A stretch of DNA of 64,000 bases, from NCBI RefSeq assembly GCF_041146395.1, contig NC_090996.1, forward strand, positions 32,140,738-32,204,737, in the 5' to 3' direction. Position 1 is the stretch's first letter, and every line of letters begins with the position of its first letter. The DNA comes from Eulemur rufifrons. Taxonomy: Eukaryota; Chordata; Mammalia; Primates; Lemuridae. The notes below the pieces were generated by a model. That model was not told the DNA's origin and searched no databases. It saw only the letters and a program-made list of their open reading frames with translations. Shown piece after piece: positions 12,955 through 23,195 of this stretch. The position numbers and the translations under genes were made by a program.

Positions 12955-14180
12955 TCAGAAAACACATCTCCTGGCACCGGCAGGCCAGTGAGGGAGGGCT
13001 GATGCCACTGGCCCGAACAGGTGAGGTCACCTGTGCCCAACCTGTTGGCATTCTCAAATATCATCCGGAAACTCTGAATGAAATCTTTCTCGCGTACTGG
13101 CGAACTTTCCTTCTTCTGTGTAATTCTCCATTACGTCCCAAACGGGGTATCTAATCCCTTGTATTTGATTTCCTGGCTGAAGCAGGAATGGAAGATGCAA
13201 GTAAACACCATATTGAAAATCTGACTGTTCAATGAATCGCAGAATTCTTTTCTCACTTGTCACAGGGGAGAAAAAACAGAACGAAGTTAAAGTTGTTTAT
13301 AAAACAATCAAACTAAGCTCCTTGGGAAGCAATTATTGTGGAGGGCTCTCCCCCCATTTTTATAGCTTTATCATCGTAATGCTGAAAGTTATTTAACTGG
13401 AAATCACTTTTTTAAATAGCAGTCTTGTCATCCTTTATAAAATCTCCCTCCAGCAGTATCAGTAGGAAGGTTTGTGCATCTCACAACATAATGGGGAAGA
13501 AAATCACCTGCAGACCCTTGGCCACTGATCCATGGGAACGTCCCACAGCAAGCTGGCCACGGACGGTCACCGCATCATTCTATCTCTGCAAGTCCTGATC
13601 AGCCCCGGGACCACCAACCCAGGTAAGGTGCGCATCGCCTCTGTGACCAGCTCCTCCAGCCTTGTCACCTTGGACGCAGAAGCTCGGTCTAATCTGCTGT
13701 GGGTGCACAGATTTGATCCTTCACCACTGAGCAGCCCACTCCAGCATCCGCCATCCACGGTGTTTAACCACTCAAGTGTTAGCCGCAGTTTAAAGCCCCT
13801 CGTGGGATATCCAAGTGCAAATGGAAACGAGGTTGATTCTTGGAAGGTCTACCCAGGGGCCAAAAACACAAGCATCCTCAGAGCCTATTCTGTGCTTTTC
13901 CTGTCTCCACAAGGAGAGGGAGGCTTCCGTAAGGAGACCCACCTTTTCTCATTCTCTGTCCTCCATCCAGATATAGCCAGTGATATATTTGTACTATCAG
14001 AGAAGGGGAAAAAAGGGCAATAATTATAGGGAGCTTGAGGGATTTGGGAGCTGATCAAGGAAGAAGATGTGACCTTACAAGGCAGTGATACACAGCAAGC
14101 TCTGCTGGTGGCACTCGGACAGGGTGATGAGCGCATCCGTGGGCGGGATCCAGAACGGAACAGGGAGTGGCCACCAGGAA
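12955..14180. other. Unique sequence, possible conserved non-coding DNA
   Basis: No repeat recognised. The interval 13180-13480 is AT-rich with no decayed-repeat look. A 163-codon open frame (13532-14023) is the longest non-repeat frame here; its translation starts MGTSHSK and has no transmembrane segment or domain I know. Length is within chance expectation for a window of this size. Confidence 0.4.
13018..13033. promoter_or_regulatory. Palindromic double E-box
   Basis: CAGGTGAGGTCACCTG: two inverted CAGGTG/CACCTG E-boxes with 7-base arms around GG, also containing the nuclear-receptor half site AGGTCA. A ZEB/Snail- or receptor-type site is plausible on motif alone. Confidence 0.3.
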
Positions 14181-14182
14181 AC

Positions 14183-14198
14183 TCCCCCCCCCCCCCCC
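14183..14198. repeat. Poly-C run
   Basis: Sixteen consecutive C residues followed by 'gggagggg'. Prone to sequencing length error and able to form i-motif/G-quadruplex-type structures on the two strands. Confidence 0.9.
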
Positions 14199-14199
14199 G

Positions 14200-14960
14200 G
14201 GAGGGGTTACCTGTCTAGGTGATGGTGTTCAGAGGCTGGTGGGGAGTCTCGGCCAGAGAGCTCAGAGGGCTAGAGCAACTTAGGGACCTTATAGCTCCAA
14301 GGCCCCACCTCACCCCTAGGTAACCGCTGGTGAGGTTTGCAAGGTGCCCACAGCAGGCAGGTTCTAAATGGCTACACATCAGCGTGTTTGGACTATTTTA
14401 AAAATAACTAGAAGTATAAAACTACTGAGTTTGGCAACAGTGGGCTCTGGAGCTGACAGGTAGTGAAGAAATAAACAACCAAGGGGCCAGTCCTCAGAGG
14501 CCACCTTGGGAGGTTCATCTACATAACAATAATCAAACCCCTTCTGAGAGCCCAGTACACAGACAGTGACCCACTGGGAGACAGGGTAAAAACTTTCAGC
14601 TGGGGGCTGTCACTCCAAGCAGCCACAGGGCCCAGGCACCCAAGGGGACCGAGTGGCACAGGCTCCCTTGGAGGGGCGCAGGTTGGCACGAGGGAATGTG
14701 GACCCTGTGTGATCGGACCATCCGGTTTTCAACAGCAATGGGAATCACATGAATAGTTTTAGTTTTTGATGCCAAATACCTCATACTAAAATGTTGACAA
14801 ATAATACAAACTTCAACGGTGGTTCAAACAAAACACCTCTACGGGCCAGTGGTGGCCTGTGAGTCACCAGTTCCCAGCTCAAGGGCAGCTAGAAACCACA
14901 GAGCATCTCATAAAGGGAACGTGACTTTATGAGCAAGGGACAGCCTTCCTTCTGCTCCGA
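14200..14960. other. Unique sequence
   Basis: No confident repeat or gene. Confidence 0.45.
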
Positions 14961-15690
14961 TTTTTTTTTTTTTTTTTGGCTGTTCATTCTTTTTTTCTTG
15001 TGGTAAAATATACCTAACATAAAATTTATCTTTTTACTATTGTTAAGTGTAGAGTTCAGGGGCACTTAGCATTAATACTTTCACAGTGTTGTGCATCCAT
15101 CACGGCTAGACTTTCCAAAACTGTATCGCGGTCCCAAACTGAAACTCTGTACTCTTTAAACAATAACGCTGCTGCTCCCACCCCAGCCCCCAGTGACCTC
15201 TGTTCTACTTTCTGCCTCTACGAATTTGACTCTTTTAGTGCCTCCTAGAAGTGGAATCATATAATGTTTGTTCTTTTATATCTAGTTTATTTCACTTAGC
15301 GTAACGTTTTTAAGGCTTATCCACGGTACAGCATGTCAGAACTCCATCTCATTTGGTGGACGAATAACTTTCCATTGCTGTATACACCACATCTTGTTTA
15401 CCCATCACCCATGGATGGACTTTTGGGTTATTTTCACCCTGTGGCTATTGCAAATGATGCTGCCACGAACATTGGCATACAAACCTGCCCAATCCCCTCT
15501 CTTCAATTCCTTTGGGTACATTCCTAGCAAGGGAATTGCTGGATCATACAGTACTTCTGTATGTAGCCTTTTGAGGAATCTCCTACAATTTTATAATGCT
15601 TCCAAAGTATCTCTGTAAGTCATCGCAAAGATTTTTCCAATAGCCACATGTGTTACTCATGCTACGATTCTCTAAGGAACAGCAGTGGTT
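14961..15690 (-). mobile_element. L1M 3' end, antisense, with poly-T (A-tail)
   Basis: Starts with a 17-base T run, then the reversed L1 3' end: 'gtggtaaaatatacctaac', 'aaactgaaactctgtac', 'cctctgttctactttctgcc', 'gtggaatcatataatg', 'ttatttcacttagcgtaac', 'catcttgtttacccatc', 'tggctattgcaaatgatgc' and 'gggaattgctggatcata'. A 5'-truncated L1 of about 730 bases. Confidence 0.92.
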
Positions 15691-15699
15691 CATACAGTT

Positions 15700-16340
15700 C
15701 CAATAGTTATTTTTTGAGGGTTGCTAAAAAACAGCTTTATTTTTCTAGTTGTGGTTTTTTCAGTATTTTTAACTAGTAGCTCATTTACTTATCCTAAAGT
15801 TTACTGGCAGTAGCTTTTGGTGCTTTAATCAGAGAGGATATTTTTACACACACACAGCCACATAGATCACATTCTGCAACCCTGCAGAATGAAAGACAAG
15901 GGTCCCCTGGCCTTTTTCTTCCCATTAACTGAAAAGATAGAGTTACTCTCCCTTCTCCAGCAAGGGAAGAGCCAGTGAGCCCCGGCTGCTGACTCAGCAC
16001 ATCGCTGCCCGCTGTTCGTTGGTCGTTAAGGGAGAGTGGATGTCGTGAGCCCGGGTGCCACGAATAGCCAGTGCAGAAAGGTGGCTTCAAGGCAGAGTAT
16101 TGTCTTCAGAGATTAACCCCAATGAGAAAACGGTGAAAGCAGCAAGGAAAAGGATTAGGGAATTCATAAAATTCATTTGTAGATTTAAGAATTTCCAGTA
16201 TGTAGAAAGCTCCTTTAAAAATGTAGGCTCCGTGATAAGTAATAAAGATACACTAATTATTGAGGAGTATTCCCCACTATCAAGAAGCTCACAGACCTGA
16301 AGATGAAGAAATCAAGTAAATAAACAATATTTAAAAATAA
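15700..16340. other. Unique sequence
   Basis: No repeat recognised with confidence. It contains the MARE motif annotated below and an L2-like 'aagaagctcacagacc' near 16280. Confidence 0.45.
15987..15999. promoter_or_regulatory. Perfect MARE / NF-E2-type site
   Basis: TGCTGACTCAGCA is an exact palindromic T-MARE (TGCTGASTCAGCA), containing the AP-1 core TGACTCA and an antioxidant-response element match TGACTCAGC. It sits in non-repeat, relatively GC-rich DNA. The motif is certain; its use is not shown. Confidence 0.5.
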
Positions 16341-16344
16341 TAAA

Positions 16345-16600
16345 AACATTAATTGGGTATTAATTCAAGCCTGGGCACATTAAGGGTATTGTCTCATTCA
16401 ATCCCACAGTCGTCCTATAGAGATAGGTACCCTTTCCCTTGTTTTATTTATTTTTGGGTTTTTGTTTTTGTTTCGTTTTTTTTCAGAGGAGGAAATAATC
16501 TTAGAGAGACCCATGAATTTGTTCGAATTCACACAGCTAGTAAATGTCAGGAGGTAGACTGGCCCCAGGCACCCTTGACCCCAAGAGCTCCCCACCGTGG
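16345..16600 (-). mobile_element. MIR interrupted by a T-rich run
   Basis: Reversed MIR: 'attgtctcattcaatccc', 'tagagataggtaccc', then T/G-rich filler at 16440-16480, then 'gaggaggaaataatc', 'cacacagctagtaaatg' and 'cccaggcacccttgacccc'. Tail half and head half flank the filler. Confidence 0.75.
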
Positions 16601-16867
16601 AAACCACCACACTCTGTTCAGTGCCCGCAGGGAAGAATACGCACCACTGAGTTGAGCCTTACAAGCCTGGGCGGTGACACTCCCCTGGACAACGTGGGAA
16701 CATATCACAAGCCAATGGGACAAGGTTGTCAGAGACACCAAGAATGAAAGGCCAATGCGGCAGGTCCCCAAGGTCACCCATGGAAGCTGGGGCTGGGGGG
16801 TGCAGGGTGTAAGGAGTGACCTGAGATGAAGAGGAGGATGGACCCAGGATTCAAACATCATCACCTA

Positions 16868-17080
16868 GCATGGTGTTTCTCCAAAGGTGGTCCACAGAGC
16901 ACTACAGGCGGTCCCCATGGACAGGTGAGCTTACATCATACTCGCCATGTGGCCTGTTAAGAGTTGAGACTCCTGAGCCCACCACAGACATATGGAGCCT
17001 CTGTCTCAAAGGAGAGCCTAGAACCCTACATTTTGACCCACTTTCTAGATGTGCCTTGAGTATGCTGAAGTTCTTGCTAA
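16868..17080 (+). mobile_element. hAT-Charlie type fragment (MER5-like), uncertain
   Basis: 'ggtgtttctccaaaggtggtccacagagcac' resembles the MER5-type start 'ggtttctcaaagtgtggtcc'. Later similarity is weak. Confidence 0.4.
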
Positions 17081-17299
17081 CCGGATGCACACACTTGGGT
17101 GGGCTGGCAAGGCTGTGCCCAGGGGTCCAGGACAAACTTGGTGTCTACTCGCTCCTGACATGTTGGTGGAACGTGAAGATTTATTTTTTTATTGGGGTGC
17201 TGTGCATTGTTATATTAGGATACACGGATAAATCATAAAGTAGAATGTAAAATCATAAAATGCATTTCTGTGAGATGAAGTGTAGCAGTTCTAATAAAT

Positions 17300-17328
17300 A
17301 AAAAAAAAAAAAAAGAGAGAGAGAGAGA
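17300..17328. repeat. A-run plus (GA)n
   Basis: A run of A residues broken only near its start, followed by about seven GA units. Confidence 0.9.
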
Positions 17329-17484
17329 TTTGCAGGAGGAACAAGCTGTATCACTCAATGACCCCAAACTTCCTTGTCCTCCTCTCTGCTCTTTACCAGC
17401 CTCATCCTACATCAGAGCACGCATCCTCATATGCCAGAAATGCTTTCATCAAAAAGTGAGGGGTAGCTGCGGTGGGTGTTAGTA

Positions 17485-17578
17485 GCACCAGCCTCTAGAA
17501 CTGTGAGAGAGAAATCTGTTATTCAAAAGCTACCCAATCTAAGGTATTTTGTTATAGCCATTCAAACGATCTAAGACG
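17485..17578 (+). mobile_element. MaLR LTR 3' end fragment
   Basis: 'gcctctagaactgtgagagagaaatctgtt', 'ggtattttgttatagcc' and 'aaacgatctaagac' match the last 90 bases of a MaLR-type LTR. Confidence 0.6.
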
Positions 17579-17579
17579 T

Positions 17580-17960
17580 AAGGTGTTATGACAACTGAAA
17601 ACAATACAGGATAATGAATCGGATCCTAGAAGAGGAAAACAGTAAAAGGATTAGAGTAAAAACTGGTAAAATCCTAATGAAGTATACATTTCATTAATAG
17701 CATAGTCCTGATATTAATGTATTAGTTTTGATTATTATTGTATTATAGTATGTAAGGTGATAATATTCAGAGACAAGTGAAGGCTACACGGAAATTCTCT
17801 ATACTACTTTGCACCTCTTCTGAAAGTCCAAAATTATCTCCAAAAATTTTAAAAATTACTTACAGCTGCTAATTCAAAAATTATAGGCATCCATCTTATG
17901 TTCTCATTAGAAATATTTGACTTATCACCAACTAAATTACTGCTCTCACTATGAGTTTAG
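17580..17960. other. Unique AT-rich sequence
   Basis: No feature recognised. Confidence 0.45.
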
Positions 17961-17972
17961 AAGAAAATATTT

Positions 17973-18221
17973 CAGGCTGGGCACAGTGACTCACACCTGT
18001 AATCCTAGCACTTTGGGAGACCAAGGCGGGGGGATCACTTAAGGCCAGAAGTTTGAGACCAGCCTGAGCAAGAGCAAAACTTCTCTACAAAGAAGAAGAA
18101 GAAGAGGAGGAAGAAAAGGAAGAGGAAGAGGAGGAGGAGGAGGAGGAGGAGGAGGAAGAGTAGGAGGAAGAGGAGGAAGAGGAGGAGGAGGAGGAGGGGG
18201 AAGAGGAAGAGGAAGAAGAAA
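17973..18221 (+). mobile_element. Monomeric Alu (left-arm) SINE with purine-rich tail
   Basis: The first 115 bases are an Alu left arm ('ggctgggcacagtgactcac', 'ttgagaccagcctgagcaag', 'agcaaaacttctctacaaa'). There is no right arm: it passes straight into a purine tail. Twelve-base perfect target duplications 'aagaaaatattt' flank the whole unit (17961-17972 and 18222-18233), so tail and arm are one insertion. Confidence 0.9.
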
Positions 18222-18228
18222 AAGAAAA
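18088..18228 (+). repeat. (GAA/GGA)n homopurine tract
   Basis: About 141 bases of A and G with a single T (18161): GAA units first, then GGA units, then GAA again. It is the expanded tail of the SINE above. Confidence 0.95.
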
Positions 18229-18363
18229 TATTTAACCATGCTTCTGGGAAGGAAACTAGATAATTATGGAAAGCAGACTACGTAAAAAATTCTTAAATAA
18301 AACTTGCTTGTGTCTTTTATCCAAATGCTATTGAATATTATAAAGCTCACTCCTCTTAGAAGG

Positions 18364-18719
18364 TGTCTTAGTCCATTTTGTGCTGCTAAAACAGAATGCC
18401 TGAAACTGAGTAATTAATAAAGAACAGAAATGTATTTCTCACAGTTCTGGAGGCTGGGAAGTCCAAGATCAAGGTGCCAGCACGTTCAGCTGTTTGGTGA
18501 AGGCTGCATCTTCCAGAGGGTGGGAACACTGTGTCCTCACACGGCAGAAGGCAGGGAGGCAAGAAACCCTAATGCTGTATGAAGCCTCTTTTGTAAGGTC
18601 CTTAATCACATTCATGAAGGAGGACCCCTGACGGCCTAATCGCCTCTTAAAGGCCCTACCTCTTAATACGATCACATTGACAACACCTGAATTATGGAGG
18701 AGATACAGTCAAACCACAG
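18364..18719 (-). mobile_element. MaLR-type LTR, antisense, nearly complete
   Basis: Starts 'tgtcttagtccattttgtgc', followed by 'ttctcacagttctggaggc', 'gggaagtccaagatcaagg', 'gtgtcctcacacggcagaag', 'ctaatcgcctcttaaaggc' and the end 'gatacagtcaaaccac'. This is the reversed ERVL-MaLR LTR layout (MLT1/MST group). Confidence 0.85.
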
Positions 18720-18898
18720 GAAAAGGGGATCCAATATTGCATGGTAGACATAGTTGTTATTCCCAGTCATCTGAAATATATAACCAACACAGGAAGTAAG
18801 GTGAACCCATCTTCTGAGTTTTAAAGGTAATTATCATGCATACTTTTGTGGTTTCGGGGTCCTTCCAAAGATACACACAAACTTTAGAAGAGGACCAT

Positions 18899-18924
18899 AG
18901 CTCGGGGTGGCGGGAGCCCGAGCT
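18899..18924. repeat. Short GC inverted repeat
   Basis: Eight-base perfect arms AGCTCGGG and CCCGAGCT around a 10-base loop. It is not followed by a T-run and I assign no function. Confidence 0.7.
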
Positions 18925-18953
18925 CCTGAAGAATTATCATGTGTGGTTTAGAA

Positions 18954-19117
18954 TGGGGGTTCAAAAATTATGACCCACAATCCAAGCTCAGACTATTTTT
19001 GTAAATAAACTTTATAAGTAAATTTTGTAAAGAAAGAATAACTAGTTGCAAAAGAGACTAGATGGTTCACATAACGAAAAACTTGACTCTTTATAGAAAA
19101 AGTTTGCTGGCCACTGG
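18954..19117 (-). mobile_element. hAT-Charlie type copy, inverted relative to 9018
   Basis: Reverse of the same element: 'atttttgtaaataaacttta', 'ctagttgcaaaagagac' and the end 'agaaaaagtttgctggccactgg'. About 40-60 internal bases are missing compared with the copy at 9018-9239. Confidence 0.75.
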
Positions 19118-19119
19118 CT

Positions 19120-20355
19120 TAGATTAATAAGATGCTACTCCTAGAATTCATCTCAGTGCTCTTTTGCCTCCTGGCTGCTATGCAAGGGCAGGGGAATGAA
19201 ATGAATGTTATGTAGGTCTGTGCAAAGCCACTACAGTCCACCCCTTGGGCCAACCAACATTCACAGATCTATGAAAAGGCCACTCCATAACGATATACTT
19301 ACTATTTTTAATGGATTAAATTCACTTTATTTTATAAAATTATCATGATAATAAACAGCAATTTTTACTTCATGCTTTTCTCTAGGAAAACAGAAAGTTT
19401 TCAAGCCTATGTAAGCCTCCCTAATTTTTATTTATTCAATTATAATGGACGGTGAAATCCTAAAATTTAGACTTTCTACCCCCCAGGATACCAACTATTT
19501 TTCACAAGAATCTTACATGTCAGTCATCCTCAACTATAACAGATTCTGAAATACATTTCAAAGGGTTTTGGTGCCAAAGAGACAAGGCAGGCATGTCCTC
19601 GTTATTTGTCTGAAAAGAAACAGTATCAAAAAGATTGAAGTAAAGACAGTGTTGGTGACCCATCCGTTATATTCCTCTCCAAGAAAACTTGTGTGCCACT
19701 GAGGTTCTAATTGGCGATGTTCCACCGTAACAATGAGCAACTGTAAGCACCACTGCAGCCACTATTGCCTTATCATACCACAAGCAATAAGCAAACAGCT
19801 ACACACACAGAGACGGTACTCATACTAACATTTTCTCACTGCCTTCAATTTCAAAGGCAGTCCTACAATTTAATACGGCACGCGATATTCTTCCCAACTG
19901 CATTAAGAGGGAAATAATATTCATCTAAGAATTTAACTGTACAATGACCAACGAGACAAGAATTTCCTCGCTGACATCAGATCATCCTGCAATAACACAA
20001 ACTTTTTTTTTTTTCTTTGTGAATATGAGAGAAGATGAAGGGAGGGAAAAAAATAATGAGTACATACCTAGCTAGAGACTGACAACCAGGAAGAATGGTA
20101 AATAAAGACTTTCTCCCCAGGTGGCAATAGTTTGAATAGTCATGCTTCGTCCTAAGTGAAATCTCTTTGACAGAAACCTGCTCTATTTAGAACAGCTGGA
20201 GATCCACCCTAGGGTTTCAGATCATGATAATAAAATGTCATTATTATGCCGGTGGTGATACAGGTTTCTCTGGGATGGGAGCAAAGGAGAAAGGCCCGGC
20301 AGTGGAATAATAGATATGAAGTCTAGCAGGGAACACAGCCTCTCTGACTCCAAAT
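19120..20355. other. Unique AT-rich sequence
   Basis: About 1.2 kb without a confident repeat or gene. Confidence 0.45.
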
Positions 20356-20357
20356 CA

Positions 20358-20430
20358 ATTCAAGACAGCAAACATTTCCAGAGTGCATGTTACATGCCAG
20401 GCATCATGCAGCTCTGGTACTCCAAATTTG
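20358..20430 (-). mobile_element. L2/MIR tail fragment
   Basis: 'caaacatttccagagtgcatgttacatgccaggcatcatgcagctctgg' follows the reversed L2 tail 'aaatatttattgagcgcc..ctatgtgccaggcac'. Confidence 0.6.
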
Positions 20431-20434
20431 GGTG

Positions 20435-20838
20435 AAACCCACAGTGCAGCTGCCATTTCTCCTCTTCTCCCTCCTGGTACCCTTCCTGTGTCCTTACTGT
20501 TGCTTTTCACTGTGAGTAACAGAACGCATGGCTTCCGGGCTTCAATACCAATACATCTGGAGACAGGCATTTTCCGCCCTTGCTTCTATGTCTGGACAAC
20601 CTTACGGCTGTGCCTGTACTCTTCAACACGACCACATGATGGGTGCCACAGTCCTGTCCACAAATCCACACAGGAGGCTTGAGAAAGGGCCAGCAAGCAC
20701 TGCCAGTGGTTTCTGTCTCATTTTTCATAAACACACATGCTTTCCCCCAAATCGCCTCTGCCCTGTAAGTTTCCATTTATGTCTCTATGGTAAAGCAAAC
20801 CATTGTTCCTGACTCTCCGTGTTCTAAAGTAGTATTCA
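20435..20838. other. Unique sequence
   Basis: No feature recognised; overlapping short frames only. Confidence 0.45.
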
Positions 20839-20839
20839 A

Positions 20840-21232
20840 AATCACTCCCCTACCTTGGCCTTGTGGTGGCCATGTTGATGCTTGACCTTGGGTTTGGCCA
20901 TATAATGTGCTTTGGCCAACGAGGTGCGAGGGGATGTGGTGTGTGGAGAAGCTTAAAATGTGCTTTCATAATTGGCCTTGCACTCCTGTCCATCTGTAAT
21001 TCACCATGCGAGGAACATGCTCAAGGAAGTCTCTGGTCCAAGGAGGATGAAAGAGACCTGGGGAAGATCTGAACTCATCTTGCAGCTAGGAGTCTGAAAT
21101 CCAGTAGCACTAGCCACGCTGCACTCACATTGCTGCTGATCCATGGATCCATGAGAAAGAAAAATACCTGAGCAACTATATTTTAGGGTAGTTTGTTACA
21201 CAGCACTGTCGTGGCAATCGCTGACTGATACA
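20840..21232 (+). mobile_element. Old LTR (MaLR/ERVL-like), family uncertain
   Basis: 'tatatgtgctttggccaa'-like text at 20900, then 'gtttgttacacagcac' and the end 'gcaatcgctgactgatac' match the recurrent mammalian LTR ending 'tggtttgttacgcagcaatagataactgatac'. Confidence 0.55.
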
Positions 21233-21234
21233 TT

Positions 21235-21625
21235 TGCATTGGCTGCTGTTGGGTTTCATGGCCACTTCTAGACCCCAGTGAAGTTAGAAAAGCACAAAAT
21301 AAATAATACAGACTTAAAAAGTGGATGTAGCAACTTTCTGCAACTATTTCTTACTCAAATTCTCACTCTACACAGATTTGGTCTCTCAGATGTTGCATTC
21401 TTCAAATTCCTGCTAAGCGTTTTGCTTCGATGTGTGTTTTTTTTAATATAAAACTCTGGACATGTAAAATTGAGTCCACTCCACCTCTCACCTCAAAACT
21501 TACACCTTATATGTCTTCCTTTATGTACTTTTATTACTAAAGTGATATATACTCAACATGCCAAGGTTACCTTTAATTTCTCTATTGGAATTCAGATACC
21601 AGATAAACATTATAAATAATATTTA
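21235..21625. other. Unique sequence
   Basis: No feature recognised. Confidence 0.45.
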
Positions 21626-21629
21626 TTAT

Positions 21630-21790
21630 ATTCACTTACGGAGCACTTATCAGATGCCAGGGAATGTTCTCAATGTTTACATGCACTATGTCATATAACG
21701 CTTATGGGTCTGGAAGTCCACACAAGTTCTGGAAGTTCTGAAAGTCCATGTGATTTATTATCATCTTCATGATAATGAAGAAATCAAAGG
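21630..21790 (-). mobile_element. MIR fragment
   Basis: Reversed MIR: 'ggagcacttatcagatgccagggaatgttctcaatgtttacatgcactatgtcatataac', read as consecutive short blocks, then 'tattatcatcttcatgataatgaagaaa'. Confidence 0.7.
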
Positions 21791-21842
21791 TGAATTTGCA
21801 CCAGCTAGCTCTTGGCACGAGTGGAACACGCCAGTTATTGGT

Positions 21843-22153
21843 TTCAAAACCACTCCTCCACTGTGCCAAGTGTTTTATGTGAATTATTCCCTTCAATCCA
21901 TAATGTTAACTACTTTTTTTATTAAATCAGTTAATGGAAAATGAAAGAGATTAGATTTTACTGATGCTTTAATAATCACATCTTTAGCATATAACTCTTA
22001 AGTTCAAAACCACTTCCCCCCTGGGCCAGGTATTTTATGTGATTATTTCTATCCATCCAAAGACTGATCCCCCTTTTGTCAAATCACTTCATGGAAGATG
22101 AGGGAGAATTGATTGTACTGATTCTTTAATAATCACACCTCTAACATATCTCA
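21843..22153 (+). repeat. Diverged tandem duplication, period about 158 bases
   Basis: Unit 1 begins at 21843 and unit 2 at 22003, both with 'ttcaaaaccact'. Both continue in register through 'ttttatgtga', 'aatca', 'atgga.gatga' and 'ctttaataatcaca' (21967 and 22124). The offset drifts from 160 to 157, so small indels followed an old duplication. Confidence 0.88.
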
Positions 22154-22154
22154 A

Positions 22155-22980
22155 TTTCTGATCCCACTGCCTGTACCCAAGTAATTAAAAAGATCTTCCT
22201 GTCTTGTTTCTTCTCATTCCAAATTATTCTGCATATTGCCCCCAAATTAAACTCCTCAAAATACCGCCTTCGTCATCAGGTTTTTCCCCTGCCCTGTCAC
22301 CACCAATGACTGACATGAGAAATATCCAATTTATTTAGAAAAGGTATTTGTCAAAAGCCATGGTCACGGGCTTTGCCCTATAACTGTCATGGGACAGCCC
22401 CGTGAGAAGATTCAATTATATGCTTAATATCCTTTTAATAAATGTGCCAACAAAATGCATAGAAGTGGGGTGAAGAATTTTCTTAGAAACTCCTTCATTC
22501 AAAAGGTTTTGGTGGTTTCACAGCCCACTCTGTGTATCACGGGACGTCTGTTTCCTATTCAAGGGTTTCAAGGAGATAAATCCATCCCGGTTTACCCCAG
22601 AGTTAGTTCTGGCAAGACTGGACCATTGAGTGACCCGCAAGAAAGCAGCCATCCCAAGGCTGACATGAGACCTGTATGTGAGAATGCGTGTGACTGTGTG
22701 TTTCTGGTCTGACAGCTCAGAGTCCGTGCGTGCCATATTCGCTGTTAAGAAATAAGGATCATTCTTGTGTTGCCATCACGCTCTCTCTCTGCCCATCCTC
22801 CAAGGCAAATCAACTTTCCTAACTCTGAGCATGAGGCCTGACCTTTACATCCACCCCAACAGGAGCCACAAAAATCTCTTCCTTCCTCTGAACCCCTATA
22901 AATATGCTGGTCCCTATTAGAACTGCCTTGAAATATCGAAATTCTTTCTACATGTGCTTTTCCCCTTTCTCTACATCTGC
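22155..22980. other. Unique sequence
   Basis: No confident feature. 22190-22320 has a faint L2-like texture. Confidence 0.4.
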
Positions 22981-22983
22981 ATC

Positions 22984-23194
22984 CGGCAACCTCAATGCTA
23001 CTAACATTTGGGGCCAGACAGTTCTTTGCGGGGACAGCTGTCCTGTGCACTGCAAAATGTTTAGCACCATTTCTGGACTCCACCCACTAGATGCCAGTAC
23101 ACCGTTCCCTAGTTGTGACAACTGAAAACGTCTCCAGACATGGTCAAATGTCCTCCGGGATACAAAACTGCCCCTTATGGAAAACCATTGCTCT
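22984..23194 (+). mobile_element. MER20 hAT-Charlie DNA transposon, near full length
   Basis: Keeps the MER20 order: 'ctaacatttggggccagaca', 'gacagctgtcctgtgcac', 'aaaatgtttagcacc', 'ctccacccactagatgccag', 'tagttgtgacaactgaaaac', 'gtctccagacatggtcaaat' and 'ggaaaaccattgctct'. Confidence 0.92.
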
Positions 23195-23195
23195 A

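Noticed and set aside
18039..18239. Proline/leucine-rich minus-strand frame
   Set aside because: Translation of the purine tail of a SINE; no coding signal.
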